Numbered from the stretch's first letter, positions 17,085 to 24,792 are shown. The stretch is 37,454 nt of DNA from Deltaproteobacteria bacterium (GCA_023381945.1 JAMCQY010000261.1:1-37454), one strand, 5' to 3'. Notes: generated by a model from the sequence alone, not told the origin. Made by a program: numbers and translations.

Positions 17085-18842
17085 TTACTCCCGAAACAGA
17101 GTTTTCTGGGCCAGATAATGATCCTGGATCACCTGGTTGAGATAAGTGTCCAGATTGTCCAGAGCTTCCCTGGTCAGGATGAAATGATCCCGGGAGGTGC
17201 GGTCGCGGACCAGTTTTAAGGCGTATTCCAGATCACTGGAAAGATTGTTGCAGATCACGTAGGCTGATTTGCCAGTCTCCAGGGCCTGGCGCAAGATTTC
17301 ATCCACCGCCTCTTCGTCGAAATGAAGCTGGATATCATGTTCGGCGAAGAAGCGGTCCTCGAAACTGTGCACCTGCTCATAAAGGCGGCCCATCTCTTCG
17401 AAGGAGGTCTTCAGGTCGCAGTCCCATTGGTAATAATGGTCCACCATCAGGTTCACGCGAGCCTCGGTGAGAGGCAGTTGGTAATGCGGCTTCGCCTCAC
17501 GGTCCCGGCGCCAGATGAATTCCTTGAGAATCTCTTGTTCCCGGCGCTCCGCTTCCTGAAAGCGTTCCTGGAGTTCCGGATTCTGGGGATCGGCCAGGAA
17601 CCGGACTAACTCTTCTTCGGGGTGCTGCACCACTTGCGGGGTGACGACAAACTCCTTGATGTCGGTGGAGGGCAATCTCTTTTCGAACTGGATCAGCACC
17701 CGCTCGATAACGCTTACCAGTCCCCGGGCCCCGGTCTTTTCCTGAGCCGCCAGATTCGCCAGCAGGCGCAAGGCTTCATCCTCGAATTTGATGTTGATGC
17801 CGTAAGCCCAAAAATCCCGCTTCTTGCTGGTAATGATGGGATTATTGGGATTGTGCAGGATGTCGTAAAGGTCGCCCGCGGTAAGTTCCTCCAGGACTGC
17901 CACCACCGGCAGGCGGCCGACGAACTCGGACTCGAAGCCGTACTTGATCAAATCCTCGGCGGTGACCTGTTTCAGAAAGGTGCGGTCCTCTTCCTTTGAG
18001 GTCATTTTGCCGTGAAAGCCGATCTTCTTCTGGCTGAGGCGCTCCTTGACAATCTTGTCCAGTCCGCCAAAGGCGCCGCTCACGATGAACAGGATATGGC
18101 GGGTGTTGAGGGTGCGCTTCTCTTTCTTGCCGGTGCGGCGGTAATGCTCGATGGCCTGGATTTGGGACACCGGATCGTGGGCGACTTTTAAGTCCACTTC
18201 GGTCTCTTCCATGGGTTTGAGCAGGGCTCGCTGCACCCCGGTCCGGGAGACGTCCGGACCGCCCCAGGTATGGGCCGAGGAGGCTATCTTGTCCACTTCG
18301 TCGATATAGATGATGCCGTATTTGGCCAATTCCAGATCATCGCCGGCGGCGTAAACCAGGTCGCGCACCAGATCCTCCACGTCGCCGCCCACGTAGCCGG
18401 TTTCGGAAAATTTGGTGGCATCCCCTTTGATAAAGGGAACCCCGATCTTTTTGGCAATGAGCTTTACCAGGTAGGTCTTGCCCACGCCGGTGGGGCCGAT
18501 GAGGATAATGTTGTTTTTAATAGAGCCCACGCCGGGTTCCGGATCCCGCCCCTGTTCCAGCGAATGGCGGATGCGGTTAAAGTGTGTGCAGACCTTGGTG
18601 GCCAGGACACTCTTGGCGCTGTCCTGTTTGATGACATATTCGTCCAGATAGGCTTCCAGGTCTTGCGGCTTCAGATCGAAATCGATTTTGCTGAGATTGT
18701 CCCCTTTGGTCTTGCCTTCCCCGTCCTTGTCGGGTTTGGTGATGAGTTGAGGGGCCAGGACCTTGATGCGGCTGCCATATTTTTTGGAGAGGTAGTCGCT
18801 CAATTCTTTTTCCAGTTCTTTCGAATCAGGGATTTTTTCCAT
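17085..18842 (-). CDS. ClpX-like AAA+ unfoldase without zinc domain
   Basis: A 585-residue AAA+ ATPase. Its core aligns along its length with ClpX: Walker A GPTGVGKT (116-123), pore loop GYVG (149-152), Walker B IIYIDEVD (177-184), arginine finger in EFVGRLPVV (R310) and sensor II in GARGL (R373). The loop after GAFGGLDKIV contains IGF (274-276), the tripeptide ClpX uses to dock on ClpP. Three things differ from ClpX. The N-terminal zinc-binding domain is replaced by about 60 charged residues. The RKH-loop region is replaced by a longer basic segment (HYRRTGKKEKRT). About 170 helical residues follow where ClpX would end. It is probably a ClpP-linked or stand-alone unfoldase with its own adaptor or substrate set. 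The ATG has no clear Shine-Dalgarno. Confidence 0.88.
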   Translation of the reverse strand: MEKIPDSKELEKELSDYLSKKYGSRIKVLAPQLITKPDKDGEGKTKGDNLSKIDFDLKPQDLEAYLDEYVIKQDSAKSVLATKVCTHFNRIRHSLEQGRDPEPGVGSIKNNIILIGPTGVGKTYLVKLIAKKIGVPFIKGDATKFSETGYVGGDVEDLVRDLVYAAGDDLELAKYGIIYIDEVDKIASSAHTWGGPDVSRTGVQRALLKPMEETEVDLKVAHDPVSQIQAIEHYRRTGKKEKRTLNTRHILFIVSGAFGGLDKIVKERLSQKKIGFHGKMTSKEEDRTFLKQVTAEDLIKYGFESEFVGRLPVVAVLEELTAGDLYDILHNPNNPIITSKKRDFWAYGINIKFEDEALRLLANLAAQEKTGARGLVSVIERVLIQFEKRLPSTDIKEFVVTPQVVQHPEEELVRFLADPQNPELQERFQEAERREQEILKEFIWRRDREAKPHYQLPLTEARVNLMVDHYYQWDCDLKTSFEEMGRLYEQVHSFEDRFFAEHDIQLHFDEEAVDEILRQALETGKSAYVICNNLSSDLEYALKLVRDRTSRDHFILTREALDNLDTYLNQVIQDHYLAQKTLFRE

Positions 18843-18920
18843 AAATTTGATTTATTCAGCCTGAGGTGAAATCAAAAATGAGTGTTCTTACCCGTGCTTA
18901 AATAAAATTATAACTATCTG

Positions 18921-18989
18921 CCCGGGAAGTTGCAAGCTGAACCGGCGGCCGGAAAGGATAGGCGGTTGCTCGTTGCTTCCCGGGTTTTT
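18921..18989 (+). terminator. Orphan intrinsic terminator, possible small RNA 3' end
   Basis: A perfect 9-bp stem CCCGGGAAG (18921-18929) and CTTCCCGGG (18976-18984) encloses a 46-nt loop containing CCGGCGGCCGG and is followed by TTTTT. No plus-strand gene lies upstream: the neighbour at 17085-18842 reads the other way. The hairpin therefore either ends a short RNA begun just upstream (AT-rich, TATAAC near 18910) or is a structural element. Confidence 0.55.
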
Positions 18990-19006
18990 GACGCTTGGGC
19001 CAATGG

Positions 19007-19034
19007 TTGACTTAACTGGGGCGGAACTTATATT
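19007..19034 (+). promoter_or_regulatory. Sigma-70-like promoter for the one-carbon operon
   Basis: TTGACT (19007-19012), 16-nt spacer, TATATT (19029-19034). Transcription from about 19041 would give a 270-nt leader before the cyclodeaminase gene. I recognise no known riboswitch in that leader (19041-19310), and no gene. Confidence 0.55.
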
Positions 19035-19310
19035 TTAAGCTAAAGAGAGTCAAAGTTCCATCCTCTGCCCCGTGCTTCATTAGAGAACGGCGCCGGCTTT
19101 TGTGGCTCTATTTCCAGGAAATTCAAGTTTTTCGAGACCAAGGCGGCTGTTTAGTTGAAAATCAGCTTTTAGGCCGATTAAGAACGTTAAATTTGTGACG
19201 CGGGAATCCTCCGACAGTATAGGGTTCGAAGGGGCTGATATATTTGAGCGAAATGAACCTCAATCCGACAGGGAATCCCCCGGGCTGCGGAAAATCCTCA
19301 GGGAGGCAAC

Positions 19311-19910
19311 ATGGACTCATTTCTTAAGGAACTGGCTCAGGCCAGGCCTGACCCTGGGGGAGGGGCGGCCGCGGCCTTCGGGGCCAGGCTGGGTCTCGCC
19401 TTGCTGAAAAAGGTGGTGCAACTCGAGGGCAGCCGCCCGCGGCAGCCCAAGGCTAAAACGCCGCTTACCTGGGAAGACGCCTTAACGCAACTGCATAGAT
19501 TGGATGAGACCCTGGAAAAAACTCAGGCAGAAGACGTCCAGGCATACGCCAATCTCGCAGCCGCCCGGGCCTCCGGAGGCAACGTGGCGGCCGCCATCCG
19601 GGAAGCGTTGGACTCCCCCAGGCGAATGGTCATACAAGCCGGCAAGGCCCTGGAACTGCTGGCCTGGGCCGGTGGACATTGCAAACCCCATCTGGTTTCG
19701 GACCTCCTGGTGGCCTGTGAATTTCTTGGGGCCGCCCTCACGGGTGCTTACCACATCGCCTGCACGAATCTGCGCCTGGTCACGCCGGAAGAGAACCGCA
19801 AGGCCATGAAACGCGCTTTCTGTCAGACTTATCAGAAGGGTGATGATCTATATAATATGGTGAAGGCGGCTCTGGTCGCCAGGGAAGACGGCTTTGATCG
19901 TTGCCGCTGA
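19311..19910 (+). CDS. Cyclodeaminase/cyclohydrolase family protein (FTCD_C, FchA-like)
   Basis: A 199-residue member of the formiminotransferase-cyclodeaminase C-terminal family. The conserved start MDSFLKELAQARPDPGGGAA is the PxPGGG loop, followed by all-helical segments. Relatives convert formimino- or methenyl-tetrahydrofolate; FchA is the methenyl-THF cyclohydrolase of acetogens. In this context a cyclohydrolase or folate-interconversion step of the Wood-Ljungdahl methyl branch is most likely. GGGAGG lies 5 nt before the ATG. The 3' end overlaps the methyltransferase gene by 17 nt, indicating coupled translation. Confidence 0.85.
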   Translation: MDSFLKELAQARPDPGGGAAAAFGARLGLALLKKVVQLEGSRPRQPKAKTPLTWEDALTQLHRLDETLEKTQAEDVQAYANLAAARASGGNVAAAIREALDSPRRMVIQAGKALELLAWAGGHCKPHLVSDLLVACEFLGAALTGAYHIACTNLRLVTPEENRKAMKRAFCQTYQKGDDLYNMVKAALVAREDGFDRCR

Positions 19911-20655
19911 TAATCTCCACGCCTTGAACCCCGTGGTGGCCGCGGCGCTGAAAGAATTAAACCCCGCACCCTTGCAGGAACTGGCCCGGCGCCTGGAGGC
20001 GGCGGGCGCCGGAATCCTGGACCTCAACCCCGGTTATCTCCCGACCCGCCATGAAGACCGCATGGCCTTTATGGCGGAGGCGGTGCAGCAGGTGAGCCGC
20101 CTGCGCCTGATGCTGGACAGCCCCAACCCTGCCGTCCTGGCCAAGGGCCTGGCAGTCTGCGACCAGACCCCGGTGCTCAACGCCTTGACCCTGGAGGAGG
20201 CCAAGCTGCGGGAGATTCTCCCCCTGGCCGCGGCCCACGACGCCGATTTGGTGCTGCTGCTCCTGGATGAGCGCTCCTTTTCGCCGCCCTCCCTGGAAGG
20301 CAAGGTGGCGGTGGCCATGCAGTTGCGCGAGGCCGCCCTGGCCGCGGGAGTTAAAGAAGAGCGCCTCATCTTCGACCCGGTAATGCCCAACCTGACCTGG
20401 CCCGACGCTTATGCCCGAGTCGGTGAAATCATCAAGCTGGTGCGCCTGCTGGCCGATGGTGCCCTGTTCCAGAGCAGCGCCCGCACCATGGTGGGCCTCT
20501 CCAACCTGAGGAGCGGCTTGCGGCACACCTACCCCGGCAAATTGGAGGAAGCCTTTCTTTATATGCTGGCCGGGGCGGGGCTGAGTTGGGTGTTGGCGGA
20601 TGTGCTGCAGCCGGAGATCATGGAGACGGTAAGATTCATCAAACAGGTGGGATGA
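19894..20655 (+). CDS. Pterin-binding methyltransferase, AcsE/DHPS-like
   Basis: A 253-residue TIM-barrel protein of the pterin-binding (dihydropteroate-synthase-like) family. Visible segments are IVAADNLHALNP, GAGILDLNPGY, LRLMLDSPNP, DQTPVLNALTLEE and LIFDPVMPNLTWP, matching the strand ends that hold the pterin. The DLNPG segment takes the place of the family's DINPG-like loop. It most resembles 5-methyl-THF:corrinoid iron-sulfur protein methyltransferase (AcsE), which passes the methyl group towards acetyl-CoA synthase. The start is a TTG inside the preceding gene, with AGGGA upstream. No corrinoid protein or acetyl-CoA synthase genes are in the window, so the exact acceptor is inferred. 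Confidence 0.8.
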   Translation: MIVAADNLHALNPVVAAALKELNPAPLQELARRLEAAGAGILDLNPGYLPTRHEDRMAFMAEAVQQVSRLRLMLDSPNPAVLAKGLAVCDQTPVLNALTLEEAKLREILPLAAAHDADLVLLLLDERSFSPPSLEGKVAVAMQLREAALAAGVKEERLIFDPVMPNLTWPDAYARVGEIIKLVRLLADGALFQSSARTMVGLSNLRSGLRHTYPGKLEEAFLYMLAGAGLSWVLADVLQPEIMETVRFIKQVG

Positions 20656-20691
20656 GTTTTGGATTGGGGGCAAAATTGGGTTATATAGCAA

Positions 20692-20859
20692 TTGCCAAAA
20701 GTTTTTTCCTAAATGTGGTGTACGCAACTTCTCAAAATCCCCCCTATCCCCCCTTTTTCAAAGGGGGGAACTCAGTGGAATTCCTTTAAAAGTCCTCCTT
20801 TGAAAAAGGGGGATTTAGGGGGATTTGAAAAGCCAGCCACCAGAAGAAACTTTTGGCAA
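20692..20859. repeat. MITE-like element with 13-bp terminal inverted repeats
   Basis: TTGCCAAAAGTTT at 20692-20704 pairs with AAACTTTTGGCAA at 20847-20859, and three further matching bases follow one mismatch. Inside, two long inverted arms (about 20735-20768 and 20794-20826) of the form AAATCCCCCTAAATCCCCC followed by TTTTTCAAAGG face each other. That core is a sequence scattered through many bacteria. The 168-bp unit has no coding capacity and lies directly behind the methyltransferase gene. Confidence 0.75.
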
Positions 20860-20904
20860 ACACTATAAGTTTACCTGCATAAATCTCAAAAGCTGAAATC
20901 AATG

Positions 20905-21033
20905 GAGCCTCTTGCAAAATGTAGCCGCAGGCTTCAGCCTGCGAATGCACAGGATATAAAACCTGTGCCACCAGGGAATTATCCGGCAATTAAGAAGATT
21001 CTTCGTTCTCTAAATGAATTTTGCAAGAGGCTC
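20905..21033. repeat. Second MITE-like element with 16-bp terminal inverted repeats
   Basis: GAGCCTCTTGCAAAAT at 20905-20920 and its exact complement at 21018-21033. The 129-bp interior holds hairpins CGCAGGCT/AGCCTGCG (20926-20943) and GCACAGG/CCTGTGC (20947-20968). It is unrelated in sequence to the element 46 bp upstream. It ends 22 bp before the stop codon of the cNMP-binding kinase gene. Confidence 0.75.
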
Positions 21034-21055
21034 AATGGCAAGATAAATCCTGTCC

Positions 21056-22222
21056 TTATACGGGTATAGAAAAGAGTATCTCAGTCCCGCGGCCTGGTTG
21101 GCTTTTCATTTCTAAAATCCCTCCCATCATCCTGACGCGCTCATCCATGGTTCTCAATCCCATGCCACGGTCTGCCAGTGGTCGTCCCGCGACTTCTGCC
21201 AAATGAAAGCCCTTGCCGTTATCCGCTAAAAGGAAAGAAACCATGCCGCCATTTCTGGTTACGGCAACAGTGAGATTTGAGGCTTGCGCGTATTTGCCAA
21301 TATTAGTCAAAGACTCCTGAAAAATCCGATAAATATTGACCTGCGCCTCGCGCGGCAAAAGCCCGTCGAGGTTCGGCATCAAGTCTATGTCCGTCTGGAG
21401 ATCGTGCTGCTGGGCGAATTCCTTGATAAGGTGCTGCAAGGCGATGGACAAACCCAGGTCTTCAATTATGGTGGGGCTTAGATCTCGGGATAGGCGACGC
21501 ACGTCTTCGACAAATTTATTCAGATTGGCCAGAACTTCCAGGCATTCTTCTCTCGTTTCTGCCTGGTCGTTTCCGAGCTTCTGCTCAATTCGCCTTACTT
21601 GGAGCCTCAAGACCAGCAAAGACTGTCCAATTTCATCGTGCAATTCCCGGGAGATGCGTCTCTGCTCCTGCTCCTGGGCCGTTAAAACTTGAGCCATTAG
21701 GCAGCGCAGGTTTTGTTCTTTTTCTATGATCATGCCCTGAGCTTGCTGGAGCTCATGGCAAGCCTGGGACAGTTGCCGGTTCTTTTCCTGTAAGTCACGG
21801 ATAGCCTTATCATGCGAGCTACACAAGCGCTGGCTCAAGATGCGGGCAATTTCGTAGGCCACGGTCGGCCAGCGGTGAATTAAAGAACGGAAATCGGCAT
21901 GAGTCATTTCGTACAGGTTTGCCGCGGTTTTGGCTCGAACACTGGCCACCCTCAGGCCATCAGGGTCGAACAGGCTCATCTCGCCGAAAACGTCACCGGG
22001 CTCAAGGTTGTCCAGAAATCGCTCGTCCTGGGTTCCAAAGGCCTTGATGACTTCCAACTGCCCGTCTATAACCAGATAAAAGCGGTCCCCTGGATCTCCT
22101 TCCTGAATAAGGAGAGTGCCTTCCGCAACGGAAACCAGTTTCATGATTGACAAGAGACGGACTACTTCATTTTCGGGAAGGGAGGCAAAGAGAGGAATTT
22201 GACTAAGGCCCATGGCTTTCAT
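21056..22222 (-). CDS. cNMP-binding-domain histidine kinase (NarX/DesK-type)
   Basis: A soluble 388-residue kinase. Residues 8-135 form a cyclic-nucleotide-binding domain (IPLFASLPENEV, GDPGDRFYLVIDGQLEV, GDVFGEMSLFD). A coiled coil follows at about 140-185. The HisKA_3 dimerisation helix carries the phospho-His in RRISRELHDEIGQSLL. HATPase_c has YRIFQESLTNIGKYAQ (N box), LADNGKGFH and GMGLRTMDERV. Such kinases pair with LuxR-type regulators, none of which is adjacent. Direct control by a bound ligand, perhaps cAMP, is plausible because a class III cyclase lies at 35.5 kb, but this is inference. ATG 22222 or ATG 22213 could be the start; neither has a Shine-Dalgarno. Confidence 0.92.
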   Translation of the reverse strand: MKAMGLSQIPLFASLPENEVVRLLSIMKLVSVAEGTLLIQEGDPGDRFYLVIDGQLEVIKAFGTQDERFLDNLEPGDVFGEMSLFDPDGLRVASVRAKTAANLYEMTHADFRSLIHRWPTVAYEIARILSQRLCSSHDKAIRDLQEKNRQLSQACHELQQAQGMIIEKEQNLRCLMAQVLTAQEQEQRRISRELHDEIGQSLLVLRLQVRRIEQKLGNDQAETREECLEVLANLNKFVEDVRRLSRDLSPTIIEDLGLSIALQHLIKEFAQQHDLQTDIDLMPNLDGLLPREAQVNIYRIFQESLTNIGKYAQASNLTVAVTRNGGMVSFLLADNGKGFHLAEVAGRPLADRGMGLRTMDERVRMMGGILEMKSQPGRGTEILFSIPV

Positions 22223-22234
22223 TGACCGTACCGA

Positions 22235-22263
22235 ATGTTATGACAGTTAAGAGAAAAGTTCAA
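22235..22263 (-). promoter_or_regulatory. Sigma-70-like promoter for the cNMP-binding kinase
   Basis: On the minus strand TTGAAC, 17-nt spacer, TAACAT. The predicted start near 22228 leaves only about 6-15 nt before the possible start codons, so the message may be nearly leaderless, in line with the missing ribosome binding site. Confidence 0.45.
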
Positions 22264-22326
22264 ATCATTTTTAACCTTTAGACTTCATGAATTAAATGAT
22301 AAAATTTACTAGAAGATTTATTTAAA

Positions 22327-22354
22327 CTAAAAACTCGGAAATCAAAACTCAAGG
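22327..22354. repeat. Heptamer array A (4 units) upstream of hflX
   Basis: CTAAAAA, CTCGGAA, ATCAAAA, CTCAAGG in exact 7-nt phase; the first two units match units of the array at 2395. It ends about 10 nt before the first residues that align with HflX. Confidence 0.7.
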
Positions 22355-22418
22355 GGTATTTCTTATCCATAAGCCTTTCGGCAACCTCACGGGATTAAAA
22401 ACTCAGCAACTGCGGCAA

Positions 22419-24053
22419 TTGGAGCGGCTTTACCGCCGCAAAGTGCCATCCGCCCAACTGCTCACTCCTGAACTGGCCAGGCAACTCACCGAACTCTCGC
22501 AGGACCTGCACCGGCAGGTGGGGGTGCTCCTGGACCGCCAGGGCTTGGTCACCCACGTCCTGGTGGGCGACGCCAAGGGTTTGATCATCCCGCCGCTGCC
22601 CCGGGAGCGCGGCGCCAAAGGCCGCCTCAAGGGCCTGCGGCTGCTGCACACTCACCTGGATTCCAGCACCCTGACCCAAGACGACCTGATGGACCTGGCC
22701 CTGCTGCGCCTGGACGCGGTGGCGGCGATCGCGGCCCGCGCCGACGGCCTGCCGGGGGCCGTCCAGGTGGCGCACCTCTTGCCCCGGCCGCTGGATGGGC
22801 GCAACTGGGCCGTGATTGACGCAGCAAATATCGGCAGTTTAAACCTCGATTTCGCCACCCTGGCGGCCTCATTGGAAGAGGAATTAGCCCGCGTCCAGAC
22901 TGACCGCGAGGGCAGAGGCCGGGAGCGGGCCATCCTGATTGGCGTTACGGGCAAGAGTAGCGCCGCGGCCGAAGACTCCATGGAGGAACTGGCCGAACTG
23001 GCCCGCTCCGCCAGCCTGGAGGTGGCGGCCGTCATCATCCAGCGCCGTCCCCGCTTTGATCCCCGCTTTCTCATGGGCAAGGGCAAACTCTCGGAACTGG
23101 TTATCCAGGCCTTGCAACTGGGGGCGGACCTGCTGATCTTCGATGCCGAGCTCTCCCCTTCCCAGGTGCGCTCCATCACCGATTTCACCGAACTCAAGGT
23201 CATTGACCGCACGCAACTCATCCTCGACCTCTTTGCCCAGAGGGCCCGCAGCCGGGAAGGCAAACTCCAGGTGGAAATGGCCCAGGTAAAATACCTGCTG
23301 CCCAGGCTGGTCGGCAAGGGCGACGCCTTATCCCGCCTCATGGGCGGCATCGGCGGCCGGGGCCCGGGGGAATCCAAATTGGAGATGGACCGCCGGCGCC
23401 TGCGGGACCGCCTGCACCGCCTGAACCAGGACCTGGCGCAGGTAAGGGGCGAGCGCCGGGAGCGCCGTCAGCCCAGACGCCGTCTGGGTCTGCCGGTGCT
23501 GTCCATCATCGGCTATACCAATGCCGGCAAGTCCACCCTGTTCAACGCCCTGACCCACGCCAGCGTGCTTTCGGAGGACCGGCTTTTCGCCACCCTGGAC
23601 CCCACCAGCCGCCGCTTGCGCTTCCCAAAGGAGCGCGAGGTGATTATTACCGACACGGTGGGCTTTATCAAAAACCTGCCCAAAAACCTGCTGGAGGCCT
23701 TCAAGGCCACCCTGGAGGAGTTGGAGGAGGCCGACTTGCTCATTCATGTCATCGACCTGAGCAATCCCCGTTTCATGGAGCAGATGGCCGCGGTGGATGA
23801 CATTCTGTCCTCCCTTAACCTCCAGGACAAGCCGGTCCTGAAGGTCTTCAACAAGGCGGACCGGGTCAATCCCAACCTGGCCGCAGTGCAATGCCGGATT
23901 CATCATGGCGTGGCCCTGTCGGCCATTGATCCGGCGACTTTGCCGCCGCTCATCAGCCGTCTGGAGGAAAAGGTGGAGAAACTTTGGGAGGAACGGGGCC
24001 GGCAGGGAAAAATCGAGGCGGAGGATTGGGGCGCCGTGCTGGTACAAGAGTAA
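22419..24053 (+). CDS. hflX: GTPase HflX
   Basis: A ribosome-associated GTPase that splits stalled or hibernating ribosomes. There are 544 residues from the first canonical start (TTG 22419). The N-terminal HflX domain contains VIIQRRPRFDPRFLMGKGKLSEL, then GIGGRGPGESKLEMDRRR, then the G domain: G1 GYTNAGKSTLFN, G3 DTVGFI, G4 NKAD. The HflX signature begins earlier than TTG 22419: in the same open frame (from 22326) lie codons for KPFGNLTGLKTQQLRQLERL, the family's normal N-terminus. No ATG, GTG or TTG exists upstream of 22419. AAGGGG is followed 8 nt later by ATC (22365), a possible non-canonical start. The heptamer array sits exactly where the native start should be. Confidence 0.95.
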   Translation: MERLYRRKVPSAQLLTPELARQLTELSQDLHRQVGVLLDRQGLVTHVLVGDAKGLIIPPLPRERGAKGRLKGLRLLHTHLDSSTLTQDDLMDLALLRLDAVAAIAARADGLPGAVQVAHLLPRPLDGRNWAVIDAANIGSLNLDFATLAASLEEELARVQTDREGRGRERAILIGVTGKSSAAAEDSMEELAELARSASLEVAAVIIQRRPRFDPRFLMGKGKLSELVIQALQLGADLLIFDAELSPSQVRSITDFTELKVIDRTQLILDLFAQRARSREGKLQVEMAQVKYLLPRLVGKGDALSRLMGGIGGRGPGESKLEMDRRRLRDRLHRLNQDLAQVRGERRERRQPRRRLGLPVLSIIGYTNAGKSTLFNALTHASVLSEDRLFATLDPTSRRLRFPKEREVIITDTVGFIKNLPKNLLEAFKATLEELEEADLLIHVIDLSNPRFMEQMAAVDDILSSLNLQDKPVLKVFNKADRVNPNLAAVQCRIHHGVALSAIDPATLPPLISRLEEKVEKLWEERGRQGKIEAEDWGAVLVQE

Positions 24054-24118
24054 CAAACTAATTTTTTTGAAAAATCTTCATACGGATTAATCCCTTCATA
24101 ACAAACATATTCCAGACT

Positions 24119-24146
24119 GCCGGCCCCCTGCCGGCTTTTTCTTTTT
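24119..24146 (+). terminator. Rho-independent terminator after hflX
   Basis: GCCGGC, loop CCCCT, GCCGGC, then TTTTTCTTTTT, 65 nt behind the hflX stop codon. Confidence 0.8.
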
Positions 24147-24240
24147 GTCCTCAAGTACTTCAGCGGCAGTTTATCACTTAGCAAACTTGGTCTTGTGGCT
24201 ATCTTCACAAATAATGCCTGTAAAATTAAATAGTTATGAA

Positions 24241-24269
24241 TTGACAAGCACCTGCCCAAGAGTTATATT
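24241..24269 (+). promoter_or_regulatory. Near-consensus sigma-70 promoter
   Basis: TTGACA (24241-24246), exactly 17 nt, TATATT (24264-24269). It is the best promoter in the window. Transcription should begin near 24276, in front of a strong ribosome binding site and a four-codon ORF. Confidence 0.7.
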
Positions 24270-24299
24270 ATAGCAAAAAGGCAGGAAAGGAGAGTTGCG

Positions 24300-24314
24300 A
24301 TGCCTGAGAGGTAG
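24300..24314 (+). promoter_or_regulatory. Four-codon leader ORF (MPER) with strong Shine-Dalgarno
   Basis: GGAAAGGAG is placed 7 nt before ATG CCT GAG AGG TAG. Just behind the strong promoter, this is where a ribosome would load first, yet it stops after four codons, 91 nt before the protein ORF at 24406. It may be a minimal upstream ORF tuning the downstream gene, or the scar of a lost coding start. Confidence 0.45.
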
Positions 24315-24405
24315 GGAACGGCTTCAGATCCATTGCTTTATAGGTTTTCTTGGGGAGCCGGCTCTTCTCAAGCGAATCAGGCGGCGCTCTACACGGGTTA
24401 AGGCC

Positions 24406-24627
24406 ATGGGAGATGTGGTCCATTTCAGGCTCACCAAGAAAGGGGTCTATCGGGCCGCCAGGCGCGAGATGGAGCGGATGTATCAGATGACGTATGGGGG
24501 AGAGGACCCGATTGCCAGCGATGAGTCCCGGGAACTCTTTGAATTGGGGCTGGTGGAGGAAGTGCAGTGGGTGAATTGGGAAACCTACTGCAGCGACGTT
24601 ATAAATCGCATCTTCGAAGGGGAGTAG
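24406..24627 (+). CDS. Small acidic protein of unknown function
   Basis: A 73-residue protein, MGDVVHFRLTKKGVYRAARR followed by an acidic, Glu/Asp-rich C-terminal half ending INRIFEGE. I recognise no family. The LTKKGVYRAAR segment could be a helix with basic character. I start at ATG 24406 (AAGG 4 nt upstream). The same frame is open back to TTG 24295, but the extra residues (Arg- and Cys-rich) do not look like protein, and the ribosome binding site there fits ATG 24300 in another frame. It is followed by a strong terminator. Confidence 0.6.
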   Translation: MGDVVHFRLTKKGVYRAARREMERMYQMTYGGEDPIASDESRELFELGLVEEVQWVNWETYCSDVINRIFEGE

Positions 24628-24732
24628 TGAAGATTGGCAGAATCTTAACTGCCGAAAGGAAGTCGAAGAAGGGATTGTTATCCCGTTGAAATATAGTCCG
24701 CAGGATACACTGCGCTTCGCTGAAATGATGTC

Positions 24733-24760
24733 GGGCGGCCACAGGCCGCCCTATTTCTTT
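24733..24760. terminator. Terminator between convergent genes
   Basis: A perfect 8-bp stem GGGCGGCC, loop ACA, GGCCGCCC, then TATTTCTTT. It is placed to end the small-protein transcript on the plus strand. Confidence 0.75.
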
Positions 24761-24792
24761 ACTGCGACTTTGCGTTTTGCCGTGGGATCAAT

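Noticed and set aside
19218..19240. GGTTCGAA resembling a tRNA T-loop
   Set aside because: No matching acceptor stem, D-arm or anticodon arm at the right spacing.
19041..19310. Possible folate or corrinoid riboswitch before the one-carbon genes
   Set aside because: No recognised consensus such as a B12 box was found; only a long leader can be stated.
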